Shown piece by piece: positions 23,225 to 34,876 of a stretch of DNA of 64,000 nt (its first letter is position 1; every line of letters starts with the position of its first letter). Source of the DNA: Ceratotherium simum simum (Eukaryota > Chordata > Mammalia > Perissodactyla > Rhinocerotidae); assembly GCF_000283155.1 (NCBI RefSeq), contig NW_004454166.1, forward strand, positions 6,914,440 through 6,978,439. The letters are read 5' to 3'. A model generated the notes under the pieces. It was not told where the DNA came from. It worked only from the letters and a program-made list of their open reading frames with translations, and did not search any database. A program made the position numbers and the translations under genes.

Positions 23225-24480
23225 GAAAAATCTAGGTAACCTTGGGTTTGGCTATGCCTTCTTAAGTAAAATACAAAAAGTAAGTTATGTGAGGGAAAAA
23301 AATGATAAGTTGTACTTCATTAAAATTAATAACTTCTGCTCTAAAAGACTGTTAGAATGAAAAGACAAGCCGCAGACTGGGGAATATATTTTCACAACCT
23401 ACGTGCGATAAAGGACTATTATCCAAAATATACAAAGAACTCTTAAAATTCATCAGTAAAAAAAAAAAATGCAATTAACAAATGGGCAAAAGGTCTGAAA
23501 AGATACTACACCAAAGAAGATATACAGATATCAAATAGCATATAAAAAGATGCTCAATACCATATGTCACTATGAAAATGTAAATTAAAACAATGAGGTA
23601 CAAAACGCCAATTAGAATGGCTAAAATCCCAAACACTGACAACACTAAATGCTGGAGAGGGTGTGGATCAACAAGAACTCGCACTCATTGCTGTTAGAAC
23701 TCAGAATGGTACAGCCACTTTGGAAGGAACTTTAGCAGTTTCTTACAAAACTAAGCATTCTCTTACCATGTGAGCCAGCAATCATGCTCCTTGGCATTTA
23801 CCCAAATGAGTTGAGAGTTTAGGTCCACACACAAACTTGCACACACATGTTTACAGCAGCTTAATACATAATTGCCCAAACTTGGAAGCAACCAAGATGT
23901 TCTTCAATGAGTGAATGGATTAGCAAACCATAGTACATCCATACAATAGAATTTTTCAGTGCTAAAAAGAAATGAGCAATTAAGCCCAGAAAACACATTG
24001 AGGAACCTTAATTGCACATTACTAAGGAAAAAGGCCAATCTGAAATGGCTCCATACTGTATGATTTCAACTATATGACATTCTGGAAAAGACAAAACTAT
24101 GGAGACAACAAAAAGATCATTGGTTGGCAGAGGTTTGTGGGGAGGGAAGGAGAAATGAATAGGTGGAACACAGGGCATTTTCAGAGCAGTGAAAATTTTC
24201 TGTATGTTATGGTAAAGGTAGATCCATGTCATTATACATTTGTCAAAACCCATAGAATGTGCAACACAAAGAATAAATCCTAATGTAAACTATGAATGTT
24301 GATTAATAACAGTGTATGAATATTATCTCATCAATTGTAACAAATGTACCACACTAATGTAAGATGTTAATAATAGGGGCAACTAGGGGAGGGTGTGAGG
24401 AGGTTTATGGGAACTCTCTGAACTTTCTGCTCAGTATTTCTATAAACTTAAAAATGCTCAAAATAATAAAGTCTATTCAT
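23225..24480 (+). mobile_element. Old L1 (L1M-type) 3' part: ORF2 C-terminus and 3'UTR
   Basis: Sense ORF2 C-terminal landmarks: 'aaaggactattatccaaaat', 'acaaatgggcaaaaggtctg', 'tggagagggtgtggatcaac', 'tggtacagccactttggaag', 'ttggaagcaaccaagatgtt'. A long 3'UTR follows ('gtaccacactaatgtaagat', 'gggaactctctgaactttct'). All frames are broken. The 3' end abuts another L1. Confidence 0.85.
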
Positions 24481-24499
24481 TTAAAAATCATTATTCAAC

Positions 24500-25660
24500 A
24501 TTAAAAAATTAAATAAGTATAAAAGCAAAAATAAACAAGTGGAACTATATCAAACTAAAAAGCCTATGCACAGCAAAGAAAATAATCAACAAAATGGAAA
24601 GACGATGTACAGAATGGCAAAAAATATTTGCAAACTATATATCTATAAGGGGTTAATATCCAAAATATATGAGGAACTCACAATTAAAAAATAGGCAAAG
24701 TATGTAAATAAACATTTTTCCAAAGAAGACACACAAATGGTCAACATGTATATGAAAAGGTGCTCAACATCACTAATTATCAGGGAAATACAAAGAAGAC
24801 AATAAGATTTCATCTCACATCTATTAGAATGGCCTATATCAAAAAAATAAAAGATAAGTGTTGGCAAAGGGAAATCTTGTACGCCGTTGGTGGAATATAA
24901 ATTGGTACAGCCATTACAGAAAACAATATAGAGATTCCTCAAAAATCTAAAAACAGAACTACCATATGACCAAGTAATTCCTCTTCTGGGTATATACCCA
25001 AAGGAAGTAAAATCCACCTTGAAGATTTCTGTGCTCCCATGTTCACGGCAGCATTATTCACAATAGCCAAGATATGGAAACAACCTAAGTGTCCATCAAT
25101 AGATGAATCTATAAATAGTTATATATTTATTAGTTACACAACTAATATAATATACATATATTATTCAGCCTTAATAAAGGAAATTTTGCCATTTGCAGCA
25201 ACATGGATTAAGCCAGAGGACATTATGCTAAGTAAAATAAGCCAGAAAGAAAAAACAGAATGATCTCACTTACCATGTGAAATCTAAAAAAGTCGAATAC
25301 ATAAAAGCAGAGAGTAGAAATGTGGTTACCAGCGGCAGGAAGATGAGGGAAATGGGGAAATGCTAGTCAAAAGGTACAAAGCTGCAGTTATGTAAGATGA
25401 ATAAGTCTAGAGATCTAATGTACAGCATGATGACTGTGGTTGTATTATACTGTACTGAATACTGGAAATTTACTGAGAGAGTAGATTTCAGGCGCTCTCA
25501 TCACACAAAAAGAAATGGTAGGCATGTGAGGAGATTATAGCAAATGTTAATTAGCTTGACTGTAGCAATCATTTGACTGTGTATGTGTATATCAAATCAT
25601 CATGCTGTACATCTTAAATAGATGAAATTTTTGGTAAAAATAAAATTTAAAAAATAGAAG
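24500..25660 (+). mobile_element. L1 (L1MA/MB-like) 3' part
   Basis: A second L1 in the same orientation that repeats the same ORF2 C-terminal region: 'aaaaagcctatgcacagcaa', 'ttaatatccaaaatatatga', 'ttcctcttctgggtatatac', 'gcagcattattcacaatagc'. The 3'UTR ends at 'gctgtacatcttaaatagat' and an A-rich tail. It is less diverged than its left neighbour, so probably younger. Frame fragments (25039-25263 plus) retain the MFTAALFTIAKIWKQPKCPS block of the ORF2p C-terminus. Confidence 0.87.
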
Positions 25661-26564
25661 TATTGCTTCTTTATCAACTCTTGTAGATGATTTGATTCAC
25701 TTTAGACTTAAAAGTTTAGACAATCCTCTTGAGTTTTTGAGTTATTTCATCGGGGTTTTGTTGTCACTGTTTCTTTATTTTACTCTTCTGTAGATCTAGG
25801 GTGATTTTATAGGAAATGTGAATGTTGTACAATGATGCTGTGGTGGGCACTTTCTGCTAGACCTCTCCAGGATTCATGTAGGGACATTTTCTACTTGCCT
25901 CCAATACTGACAAGCAAGTTCCCCTGGTAGAATGCAATCTAGCTTCAAGTGTATGGAATATGTAAATGTTAAAGAGCTTAAAATAAGTATATATGCTGAA
26001 ACACATTTTAGTGTGCAATTTTTGTTCTAGATGAGAGAGAGGGTTGCAGATATACCAGACACTTGGCAAGAAAACAGCATATGTTATTTTGCCCAGAAGT
26101 GTTTTAAGGAGAAACAAGATGTAACAGTAAGTTGTAAGCTTTACATCTCCTTATTTATTTCATAATGTTTTTACAATCCAGTTGAAATTAAAATAAAAAT
26201 ATAGTAGATGAAGTGAAAACTGGTTTCCTTTTTATTTGTGACAAAACATGAAAATGATTTGTAGTAATAATGAGATTGACGCTAATATTCCCATCTCTAA
26301 AGATTCACCTGGCCAATAAAAAGAAATGAGAATAGATAAAGGATTTCAGAAATAGGAGAAGGATGGAAGAACATTTGATGACAAATTAAATTGTTTATAT
26401 GTGAACCTCATGTTTAACTAAAAATAGTCACTCTAAGAAGTCATTTAACTTGCTAAAAAGCATTGACAAATGAAGTAGTTTGATGCAAACTTGATATACT
26501 TTTCATTTAAAATTAATGATCACTCAAATGAGTATTAATATTTTACTAATAATTATTAATAATA
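25661..26564. other. Intergenic stretch, no feature recognised
   Basis: Short AT-rich spacer between L1 fragments; no motif recognised. Confidence 0.4.
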
Positions 26565-27310
26565 TAAATATACTATCCATACACAGTACTGGATTATAAC
26601 CCAAGCAAAAACTAAATACCCATGAGTCCATACTGATGTAAATAAATGATTAAATAAATAAATAGGGAAAACAGACATATTATCCTTAAAAAAGAATCCA
26701 ACTGATTTATATAGATACTTTCCCCTTCAAGAGGTGAAGTTTAATCACCTTCCCTCTCCCTTGAGTGCAGGCAACACTTCACGACTTGTTTCTAAAGAAT
26801 AGAGCATGGTAAAAATGTAACCTTACAGTGGAGAAAACTGTCAAACAGTACCTTGGCCAGGTGAATCAGATTAACATCATCAGTAATAAATCATGTTGAT
26901 AGCATGTACACCTGACCTGATGTCATGAAACGGGGACTCCATCTTTGTTCTTTCAAATACCCATAACCTCAATCTAATCAAAAGGAATAGAAAAGAAAAA
27001 CCCAAATTAAGGCACTTTCTATGAAATACCTGAAAAGTATTCCTCAAAACTGCCGAGGTAATAAAAACCAAGGAAAGATAGAGAAACTGTTACAGACTGG
27101 AGAGACTAAGGAGACACCACAACCAAATGCGATGTGATATCTTGGATGGGATCCTAGAACAGAGAGTGTACAGTAGTGGAAAATCTAGTGAAATCTGAAT
27201 CAAGTGTGGAGGTTAGTTAATAATAACATACCAAAGTTGGTTTCTTAGTTATGATAAATATGCCATGTTAATGTAAGATATTAACTATAAGAGAAACTGG
27301 TCAGTGATAT
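26565..27310 (+). mobile_element. Old L1M 3'UTR
   Basis: Matches the 3'UTR style of L1MC/MD/ME: 'ggattataacccaagcaaaa', 'acttcacgacttgtttctaa', 'aatacctgaaaagtattcct', 'tggatgggatcctagaacag', 'gttagttaataataacatac', 'gccatgttaatgtaagatat'. No ORF2 is attached. It directly abuts a minus-strand L1M. Confidence 0.75.
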
Positions 27311-27665
27311 AGAGAAACTATTTGTTTTTGAAAAGAATGTGTATTTGCTACTGTTGGGCAGAATGTTCTCGTTAATTGTTAAGTAGGTCGAGTTGGTTGA
27401 TAGTGTCGTTCAGACCTCTGTATCTTGACTGATTGTCTATTTGCTGTATCAGTTACTGAAAGAGGAGGACTGACGTCTCAAACTATAATTGTGGATTTGT
27501 CTACTTCTTTTTTTGGTTCCATAAGGTTTTACTTCATGAAATTTGAGGCTCTATTCTCAGGTGCATTAAACATTAAGCATGTTATGTCTCTTTGTTGAAT
27601 AGTCTTTTATCATTATGCAACATCCCTCGTCATCTCTTCTAATAGTCCTGGATCTGAAGCTTGCT

Positions 27666-27732
27666 TTGTCTGATATTAATATAGACCCTCCAGCTTCCGT
27701 TGTCTGATATTAATATAGACCCTCCAGCTTCC
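27666..27732. repeat. Perfect 34-bp tandem duplication
   Basis: Two copies (27666-27699 and 27700-27732) are identical over 33 bases inside a highly diverged L1. The duplication is therefore far younger than the element, or an assembly artefact. Confidence 0.95.
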
Positions 27733-28721
27733 TTGTGATCAATTTTTTATGGTATTTTTTCCTCTTCTTTCACTTTTAGCTTATATACCTTTATATTTAA
27801 AATAGAATTCTTATAGAATGTACATTGCAGGTTCCTGCTTTTATTGCCAACCTGACAATCACTATCTTTTTATTAGGGTGCTCAGCCCATTTACACTCCA
27901 TACAATTATTGATTTGTTTGGATATAAATATATCATCTTGCTAGTTGGTTTTCATTTTTTCTATCTATTCTTTTTCTCCATTTCTCTTTTTCTGCCTAAC
28001 ATTGAATTAAATGTGTATTTTTTATTATTTGGTTTTATGTCCTTTTTAAACTTATTAGTTACACCTTTTTTCTAATTGTTTTATTAGTTGCTCTCAGTTT
28101 TATAATATATATCATTAACTTATCACAAAGGACCCTCAAATATAATACATTTTTGCTTGTATTAGATGAACATTACAGCAGTGTGGTTCCAATTTACTTC
28201 CCCATCCTTTGTGTTCTTTGTTATCATATATTTTAAAGTTACATGGTATAAAAATCCATAACTAATTATTATTATTATTGCTTTAGGCAATCAATTATCT
28301 TTATGAGTATTGAAAAATAAGAATAAATGCCTTTAATATTTACTTTTCTTTTTACCATTTCTGGAACTATTCATTTCTTTGTGTAGATCTAAGTTTTTCT
28401 CTGGTATTTACCATTCCTTATAGTGCATGTTGGCAGGCAATTCATTCTCTCGATTTTTGTTTGTCTGAAAGTCTGAAAGTTTGCAGTTGTAAAACATATT
28501 TGTATTCAATATAAAATTACAACTTTTCAGGACTTTCCTCCAATACTTCAAAATCACTCCAATTTCTGGTTTCCAGGTTTTCCGACGAGAAATCTTCTGT
28601 CATTGTTATTTTTGTTTTTCTGTATTTGATGTGTCTTTTGTATCTGGCTGACATCAAGACTTTCCTTTCATCTTGATTTTTAGGTAGCTGAATATTATTT
28701 GTCTAGGTGTGTTTGTGTTTA

Positions 28722-28752
28722 CTGGTGTGTGTATGTGTGTGTATGTGTGTGT
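28722..28752. repeat. (TG)n microsatellite
   Basis: Impure GTGTGTATGTGTG run within the old antisense L1. Confidence 0.85.
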
Positions 28753-30349
28753 CTCTCTGTTTTTGATATTTATCTTACTTTGACTTTTCTTCACTTTTTG
28801 GATTCATTGCTTGATTTCTTTTATTATATTTTTAAATTTCTTGGCAATCATCAATGCAAACAATTCTTCTTCTCCTTATGGAATTTCAACTTCATGTATG
28901 TTAAACTATTTGACCACTTGATGATCTGTTCTCACCCTCCCCTTTTTTCTTTTTATGTTTCTGATTGATAATTTGCATTGACCTATGTTCAATTTCTCTA
29001 AATTCAGCTCTGTCAAGTCTACTGAATGAGCCTATCAAAGGAGATCACCACAATTACTGCTTTTTAGGGTAGCATTTCATTTTGATGCTTTCTTCTAGTT
29101 TCCATCTCCTTTCTGAAATGTCCTATTAGTGCATGCGTGGTGTTAGCCATTTCCCCTAGGTTCTTTAACATTTTTAAATAGTTATTTGAAGTCACCATCC
29201 AATGCCTGTGTCATCTCTCAGTCTGGTTCTCTAGATTGCTTGACATATATATTTTTGCTTTTAGAGTGCCTCAAAAATTTTAACTCAATTCCAGACATCC
29301 TGTGTATAATGATAGATATTGAGGTGAGTAGCATTTATGCATGGAAATGGGTAGTCTCTTTTCAGGTAGTTAGTTCAGGGGACTGAGTCAATATGGTCGG
29401 GGTGGACCAGGATTTGGGGTTTTGGTTGCTATGGTTACTTTCAACGTACTAAACGTGGCTTTTCCTCAGAATTAAGGTCTCCCCTCAGGTTTCAGCTGAT
29501 TCTTTAAGCTGCACCTCATGAGGGGTGCGTCTCTCCATGCTTTATCCCTCCCCTAATAGTAGACAGTTTCTACTTGTACCTGGTGCTTGCTAGGCTCACA
29601 GGTCGGGTATGTGTGTTTTGGGATGTTCTCTTGTTGTCCCTGTAGCTGAGTGAGCTCTGTGTCATTGCGTCCCAGAAGAGTGGCTTTCTCAGCATTCCTC
29701 TCCCTCCGTCTCATGGCAGTGAAGCTCTGCCTTGTATCTGTGTGAGTCTTGTGATGGAGAAAGTTTCCCACCCTCCCCAGTGATAGGAGACCTCTAATTG
29801 GCATAGGAGGCTAAACAATTCTGTTTCTAACCACTCCCGGGAAGTGACCTAGCCGTCTCTTTATGTTCTTTTAGCAACATTGTGTCTATTTGGTTCCAGG
29901 AAAGATAAATTTTTCTGTCCTGCCCCCTGACGCTTGAGGCTTTGAGAAAAGCCTCTGAGAAGGGTTGCAAGGGTTTGTGCCTTTTTTGCAGGTTACAGCC
30001 TTTCCTCCCCTATCCCTGCACCAGGGAGAGCTCTCGCTGGTCTCTTGCACCTTCCACAAACAAAAGCACCTGGCAGAAATCCATGGTAGTCTGTGAGTAG
30101 TTGAACTCCATATCGGGTTCTCCCAGGGTTTGTATATACTATCACCCTAGCCCAAACTCAGTCATTAGCAATCTGTAAAACTTTTATCTGATTTCCTCTT
30201 GCCTGCTTATATTGTGGTCCTGATTCCTTCCCACGTTCTGCAACAGGCCAGACAGTCTAAGTAACCTGTCTCTCTTGTGGGGATGGGTGCTATTCCTTCT
30301 GGAAGTTCAGGGGACTTGTTACCTTGTAATTCAGCTCTCTGAAGGAATT

Positions 30350-30362
30350 AAGAAACATTGTA
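30350..30362 (+). repeat. Target-site duplication, 5' copy
   Basis: AAGAAACATTGTA, exact match to 30899-30911. It is preceded by TT, giving TT/AAGA, close to the L1 endonuclease consensus. Confidence 0.9.
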
Positions 30363-30422
30363 ACCACCAATCCAATCTCTGTCCCTATGTATCCGTCCAT
30401 TGTTGTCACTATCTACTACCTA

Positions 30423-30680
30423 ATGAAGGAAATCATACGGTATTTGACCTTCTCCCTCTGACTTATTTCACTTTGCATTATACCCTCAATGTCCATCCAT
30501 GTTGTCACAAATGGCTGGATTTCGTCGTTTCTTATGGCTGAGTAGTATTCCATTGTGTATATATACCACAGCTTCTTTATCCATTCGTCCCTTGATGGGC
30601 ACTTAGGTTGCTTCCAAGTCTTGGCTATCGTGAATAAGGCTGCAATGAACACAGGGGTGCATGTACCTTTGCAAATTGGT
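30423..30680 (-). pseudogene. L1 ORF2 C-terminal fragment in the inverted segment
   Basis: The minus strand encodes the C-terminal part of ORF2p, with FIAALFTIAKTWKQPKCPS and YIYTMEYYSAIRNDE readable in one frame. The inversion joins this frame to antisense 3'UTR, making a chimeric 134-codon frame (30416-30820). It is a by-product of the rearrangement, not a gene. Confidence 0.85.
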
Positions 30681-30700
30681 GTTTGGATTGGTGGTTGCCA

Positions 30701-30733
30701 GAGGGGAGGGGGGGAGGGAGGAGGGTGAAAGGG
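30701..30733 (+). other. G-rich polypurine tract of L1 3'UTR
   Basis: Runs GGGG, GGGGGGG, GGG, GGG, GGG in short order on the L1 sense strand. Such quadruplex-prone tracts are a known feature of mammalian L1 3'UTRs. Confidence 0.75.
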
Positions 30734-30898
30734 ATAATTCGGTGCATGTGTGTGGTGATGGGTTGTAATTAGTATTTTGGTGGTGAACATGATGTGGTCC
30801 ATGCAGAAATAGAAGTACAATGATGTACACCTGAAATTTTTACAATGTTATAAACCAATGTTACTGCAATAAACAAAAAATTAAAAAAAAAAAAAAAA

Positions 30899-30911
30899 AA
30901 GAAACATTGTA
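30899..30911 (+). repeat. Target-site duplication, 3' copy
   Basis: Exact copy of 30350-30362, after the poly(A) tail. Confidence 0.9.
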
Positions 30912-32847
30912 TTTCTTTAGTTAATTATCTGGCTGCTTTTTTTCTTGAGTGAAATACTATTTTCATCTTATTATATTGTAGGATAAAATGAAATTATACA
31001 CATTTTTAAAAGCTAATTTTACACATATAATATATATTATATATTTTATGTATATATGCTTATACACATATATGCACAACGTGCATTAAGATGCTTTAAG
31101 AAGGTTTGCATTTCTCAGTAACTCGGAATAAAAGTAAGAATTTCACAAAAATTATTTCAATTTTTATTACCTGTATTCACTGATACTCACTTTTATATAT
31201 TGTACCTTTATTTTATTGATTCTACATTTCCAAACTTGTCCCTCATTCTTTGTAAATGTAATGCCCTGGTGAATGGCACTCTCTCTGCAGCTTTTTATGG
31301 GAATTCCTGTCTAATTCTAGAATCCTTTCATTTCAATCCCCAAATATTTTATTTTTCAAAAATGAGTCAGATGTTTGTGTAGCTTATGTTTTGTAGTATT
31401 TGCTTGATCACAGAGAAATCTGTCATAAAGAACAAATTTCATTCACTAATAAAATTTATAAAATATACTCACATCAAACATTCCCAAATAAATAAAATTA
31501 AGTTACAACATTTAGTAGAGAACATTCTTAAATAAGAGGTTCAATATTTATAATGTGTTCTATTTTAAGCTGGTTGCTAATATTTCTTAAAAGACAATCC
31601 CAGTTCTGTCAGTGAAACACAGGCCCTCACCTCTTGTCAGAAACTCTTCCTGGCAACTCAGATGATTTGACAGGATCCAGAGGTCCAGGACTCCTCCACA
31701 CCATTTTTTCAACCTACATCTCTATTAGTATCCTTTGGCCTGAAATAGTCTTCAAACCAGGTCATCCTTCAACCTGAGTTGCCACCACCTCGCTCTGATA
31801 TTGTGAATCACATATTCCTACTGTACCTCTGTCAACAGCTGGGGCGGGAGGCCCTCACTGGGTGCACGTTGATCACTTGTGTTCTGAAATTTCAGAATCT
31901 TAAGAGAGTCTGCATCTCTTCACACCGCAGAGTTCATACGTAAATCATTACATCTCAACACAAAATAAAATTGCGCCCATTTATATATTGTGACAAAAAT
32001 GGATTTTTATCCCAATGAGATGTTGGGAAGCAACAGTTGCTTCGTAAAGGGAGAAAATGCCCCCAGAACCTCCACAAACTGTTTGATTTAAGGAAAAGGA
32101 AAAGTTAGAAGACGTGGTAGAAACAAAAGTTAGAAGGTGTGGGCAGGCCATGTGGGTACGTTCAGGGGAGGCTTAGATATAGTCTTTCTATCCTGGGACT
32201 TTGTTTTAGCTGGCCTAAAAAATCGCTACCACCATCCTCTCTTACGCTCATCCTAGTCTGGAAATGCATTGTTTCTAAATGGTAAATTATTGATAAATTC
32301 CCTAAATTTCTTGACCTCTAAAATAAAGTTTTAATATTATATACCACCACTCAGAAAAAGAATGTCCAACATCAAAATTTTATTAATTTATGGTACACTT
32401 ATAGATGTGTTGTATCTATTTTAACTGATAAGCCCTTTTCCCAAATATATCATTGAAGCACTAAGTCCCCCAAGGATGACAATGAAAGATTGACTACTTT
32501 AGCAAAATTGTTATGTGCAGTCCTTCACTGCATTACTTCTTTTATTCTTCACTGTACAGTGTTTTATATTATTAGTGGTTGGGTATTAGTTCCTTAAAAA
32601 TCATTTTTAAAAAGGAAAGTGGTTATCTTTCACACATACACATTATCCTGTAGCTAGGTTTCTGTTACTTTCACTTGCATTACTGAGCATTAATGCAAAA
32701 ACTTAGGTAGTAAAGTAGATAAACATCTATTTCCAATTCCTTTGAAAAGTTGTGAATACTTTCAAAAAAGAAAACAGTACTATTTTACGCTTGGACTTTA
32801 TCCTCTAGTTTTTTCACAGTTGTTACCTGTAAGTAACACTGACTTTC
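30912..32847. other. Intergenic stretch, no gene recognised
   Basis: Includes an AT-rich tract at about 31022-31075. The segment 31600-31960 is GC-richer and has no recognised repeat. No supported frame. Confidence 0.4.
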
Positions 32848-32945
32848 CTCCCTCCCTGTCTCTACCTACCTACCCTCCTTCCTTCCTTCCCTCCTCCCTT
32901 CCTGCCTGCCTTCTTCCTTCCATTCTTCCTTCTTTATCTTTCCTT
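32848..32945. repeat. Polypyrimidine (CCTT/CCT)n tract
   Basis: About 100 bases of C and T on the plus strand with CTTC and CTACC sub-repeats. The open frame over it (32742-32951) is low complexity. Confidence 0.9.
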
Positions 32946-33239
32946 TCATAATTAGTCATTAATTGAAAAACAACATATATCCAGTTGTTGTTGTTATTGT
33001 TGTGGTTACTAATTTAAGGAATAAAGCTCTATGTCTGTCCTCCAAGATTTAACTTAGATATGAATTACCTAACATCACCTCCTAGCTGATTCCTTTTCTG
33101 GGTATTCATACTTTCCAGTTCAATTTATGATGATGGCCTAGAGACAAGGACAAATGCAGAAAAGATCGACCTATTGAAAAGGGACCACTCTAGAAAGAAA
33201 GAGCATAGCAGTGGGTCATTGTACATATTGAAGATGAAG

Positions 33240-33450
33240 TACTACTCAACTACCTGGATTAGAATCCTTGATCTAATGTGACTAGCTATGTGACCTTGGA
33301 GAGCTCATTTGATTGCTCAGTTTTTTCATCTGTAAAACAAAAATAATTCCTAATCCATAGAGTTATTTTGTGGTTTGAATGTATTGATAAGTAATAAACT
33401 TATAAGGTATACTAAGCATTAAAAATATAAAGTATCATCGTCACAATCAG
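33240..33450 (+). repeat. MIR SINE
   Basis: Clear sense MIR: 'gactagctatgtgaccttgg', 'ctcagttttttcatctgtaa', 'tccatagagttattttgtgg' and 'aaggtatactaagcatta'. About 200 bp, so most of the element is present. Confidence 0.75.
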
Positions 33451-34670
33451 CATACATTGAATAGGGTACGTGAAGATGGAAGGTTTGTTGGAGCATAACA
33501 CGTGGCACTTACAGGTGTGATTAGTAACGCTTATCTGAGTTTTTACATCTGTTTGGTCTTATACACAGAATAAAGTCAAATAATCTGTCAAGAACTCAGG
33601 AGGGTTTTAGATTTTACCCTACTTGCAAGCTAACACGCTGTTAGACCACAGTTTCTTTGATGATGGCCTAAGGCGTGAAACTCTTGAGTCAAAGCCATGA
33701 TTACTTACGGCATGGTAAGCAGTTCTCACCCTTAAATATGCATGGGTATTTATAACATTTACACTTATTCTCATGGGTTTGTAATATGCATTTATATATT
33801 TGCTCCATATATTTCAACTATATTATGTTTTACGAACCTCCTTATTTAATGTAACATTTACCTCCAAAACATCAATTTTCTTACATAAAATGTGAAGGCA
33901 CTTTTTAAAAATATTATTTCCATATTGTCATTAGTTATATAATTTTCCATGCCCTTTGGCATATAAATATTAAATAGAAATACTGATTTTTCTCTGTAGT
34001 ATATATTTGAAATTTTGATGCACACAGTTTTCCCTTGATATATGTCTATTGAAAGAATTGCTAAATGTCCAGGTAGATATTATGGATTGACAAACAAATA
34101 AAATGATGAAGTAAAACATCATTTCGTTGGCCAAGACTATTTTAAAGAGAAATTTGAGTCCTAGGGACATACATTTTATTCGAATTTATGCATAGATAGG
34201 AAATACGAAACGTCACAACTAGTTTCTGTATCTGTGAGAAAGTTGGAGCATTCTATATGGAGACTTATTTTGTTAATATCGGAAATTTCCAAAACAACTC
34301 TTTCTATGGCATATATGGACAGATTGCTGTACTACTTGACAGCTATACTAGTTGCATGGTATACTTAGGGAATATGTACTAAATTAAATTCATTTGGAAT
34401 ATAGTATGGTTTTCACTGTCTACTCTACTACCCCCACTATCTTAGACTACTGTACTGGAGAAGATCAAGAATATTTAAATGCAAAGGTATAAAAATTAGT
34501 TCAGATATGGGGAATTACATAGACTCTATAACATATATTAAGAAATACTATTTTTACGGAACAGGATTGAGAAATGAAAATATGATCTTAACTTCCCACA
34601 ATCCATCCCCTCTGACATATTATAGAACATATAGTCAATGTATAACAAAATAGGGCCTTGCTAGAAAAAT
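33451..34670. other. Intergenic stretch, no feature recognised
   Basis: AT-rich, no recognised repeat or frame of interest. Confidence 0.4.
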
Positions 34671-34689
34671 AAGAAATGTTGAACAAATG
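34671..34689 (+). repeat. Target-site duplication, 5' copy
   Basis: AAGAAATGTTGAACAAATG (19 bp), identical at 34858-34876. Confidence 0.95.
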
Positions 34690-34857
34690 TTGTAATTAGT
34701 ATTTGGGTGGTGAACACGATGTAATCTATGCAGAAATAGAAGTATAATGATGTACACCTGAAATTTATACAATGTTATAAACCAATGTTACTGCAATAAA
34801 CAAAAAATTAAAAAAAAAATTCAGTAATAAAGCATTTCAGGAAAAAAAAAAAAAAGA
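34690..34857 (+). mobile_element. 5'-truncated young L1 with short 3' transduction
   Basis: Only the last ~120 bp of L1 remains (34690-34808: 'gggtggtgaacacgatgtaa', 'gtacacctgaaat', 'ttactgcaataaac'). An A run ends at 34819. Then come 22 bases of non-L1 DNA (34820-34841) that hold their own AATAAA (34826-34831), and a second poly(A) from 34842. The whole unit sits inside exact 19-bp duplications. The structure L1 / A-tract / tag / AATAAA / poly(A) is the textbook form of a 3' transduction. Confidence 0.9.
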
Positions 34858-34876
34858 AAGAAATGTTGAACAAATG
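34858..34876 (+). repeat. Target-site duplication, 3' copy
   Basis: Exact 19-bp copy of 34671-34689, after the second poly(A). Confidence 0.95.

Larger units (their letters stand above)
27311..30349 (-). mobile_element. Old L1M, antisense: part of ORF2 endonuclease, ORF1, 5'UTR
   Basis: The plus strand runs as reversed L1. The first part (27320-27800) corresponds to a decayed endonuclease region of ORF2 (the TIIVGDFNTPL block is degraded near 27470-27510). 28380-28800 corresponds to ORF1 ('tctctggtatttaccattcc', 'cgacgagaaatcttctgtca'). 29100-30349 is the GC-richer 5'UTR. Frames of 60-89 codons inside it have no function I can support. A younger L1 has inserted at its 5' side (30350). Confidence 0.7.
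30363..30898 (+). mobile_element. Younger L1 insertion with 5' inversion (twin priming)
   Basis: A truncated L1 lies between exact 13-bp duplications. Its first part (30363 to about 30684) is in reverse orientation: 'atgtccatccatgttgtcac', 'gctgagtagtattccattgt', 'gcttccaagtcttggctatc'. The second part (about 30685-30880) is the sense 3'UTR with a G-rich purine tract, 'gtacacctgaaat' and 'ttactgcaataaac', then poly(A). This is the classic product of twin priming. It belongs to the same 3'-end subfamily as the copies at 9141 and 34690. Confidence 0.92.

Noticed and set aside
30416..30820. 134-codon minus-strand frame
   Set aside because: It is a chimera of inverted L1 ORF2 C-terminus and antisense 3'UTR created by twin priming, not a gene.
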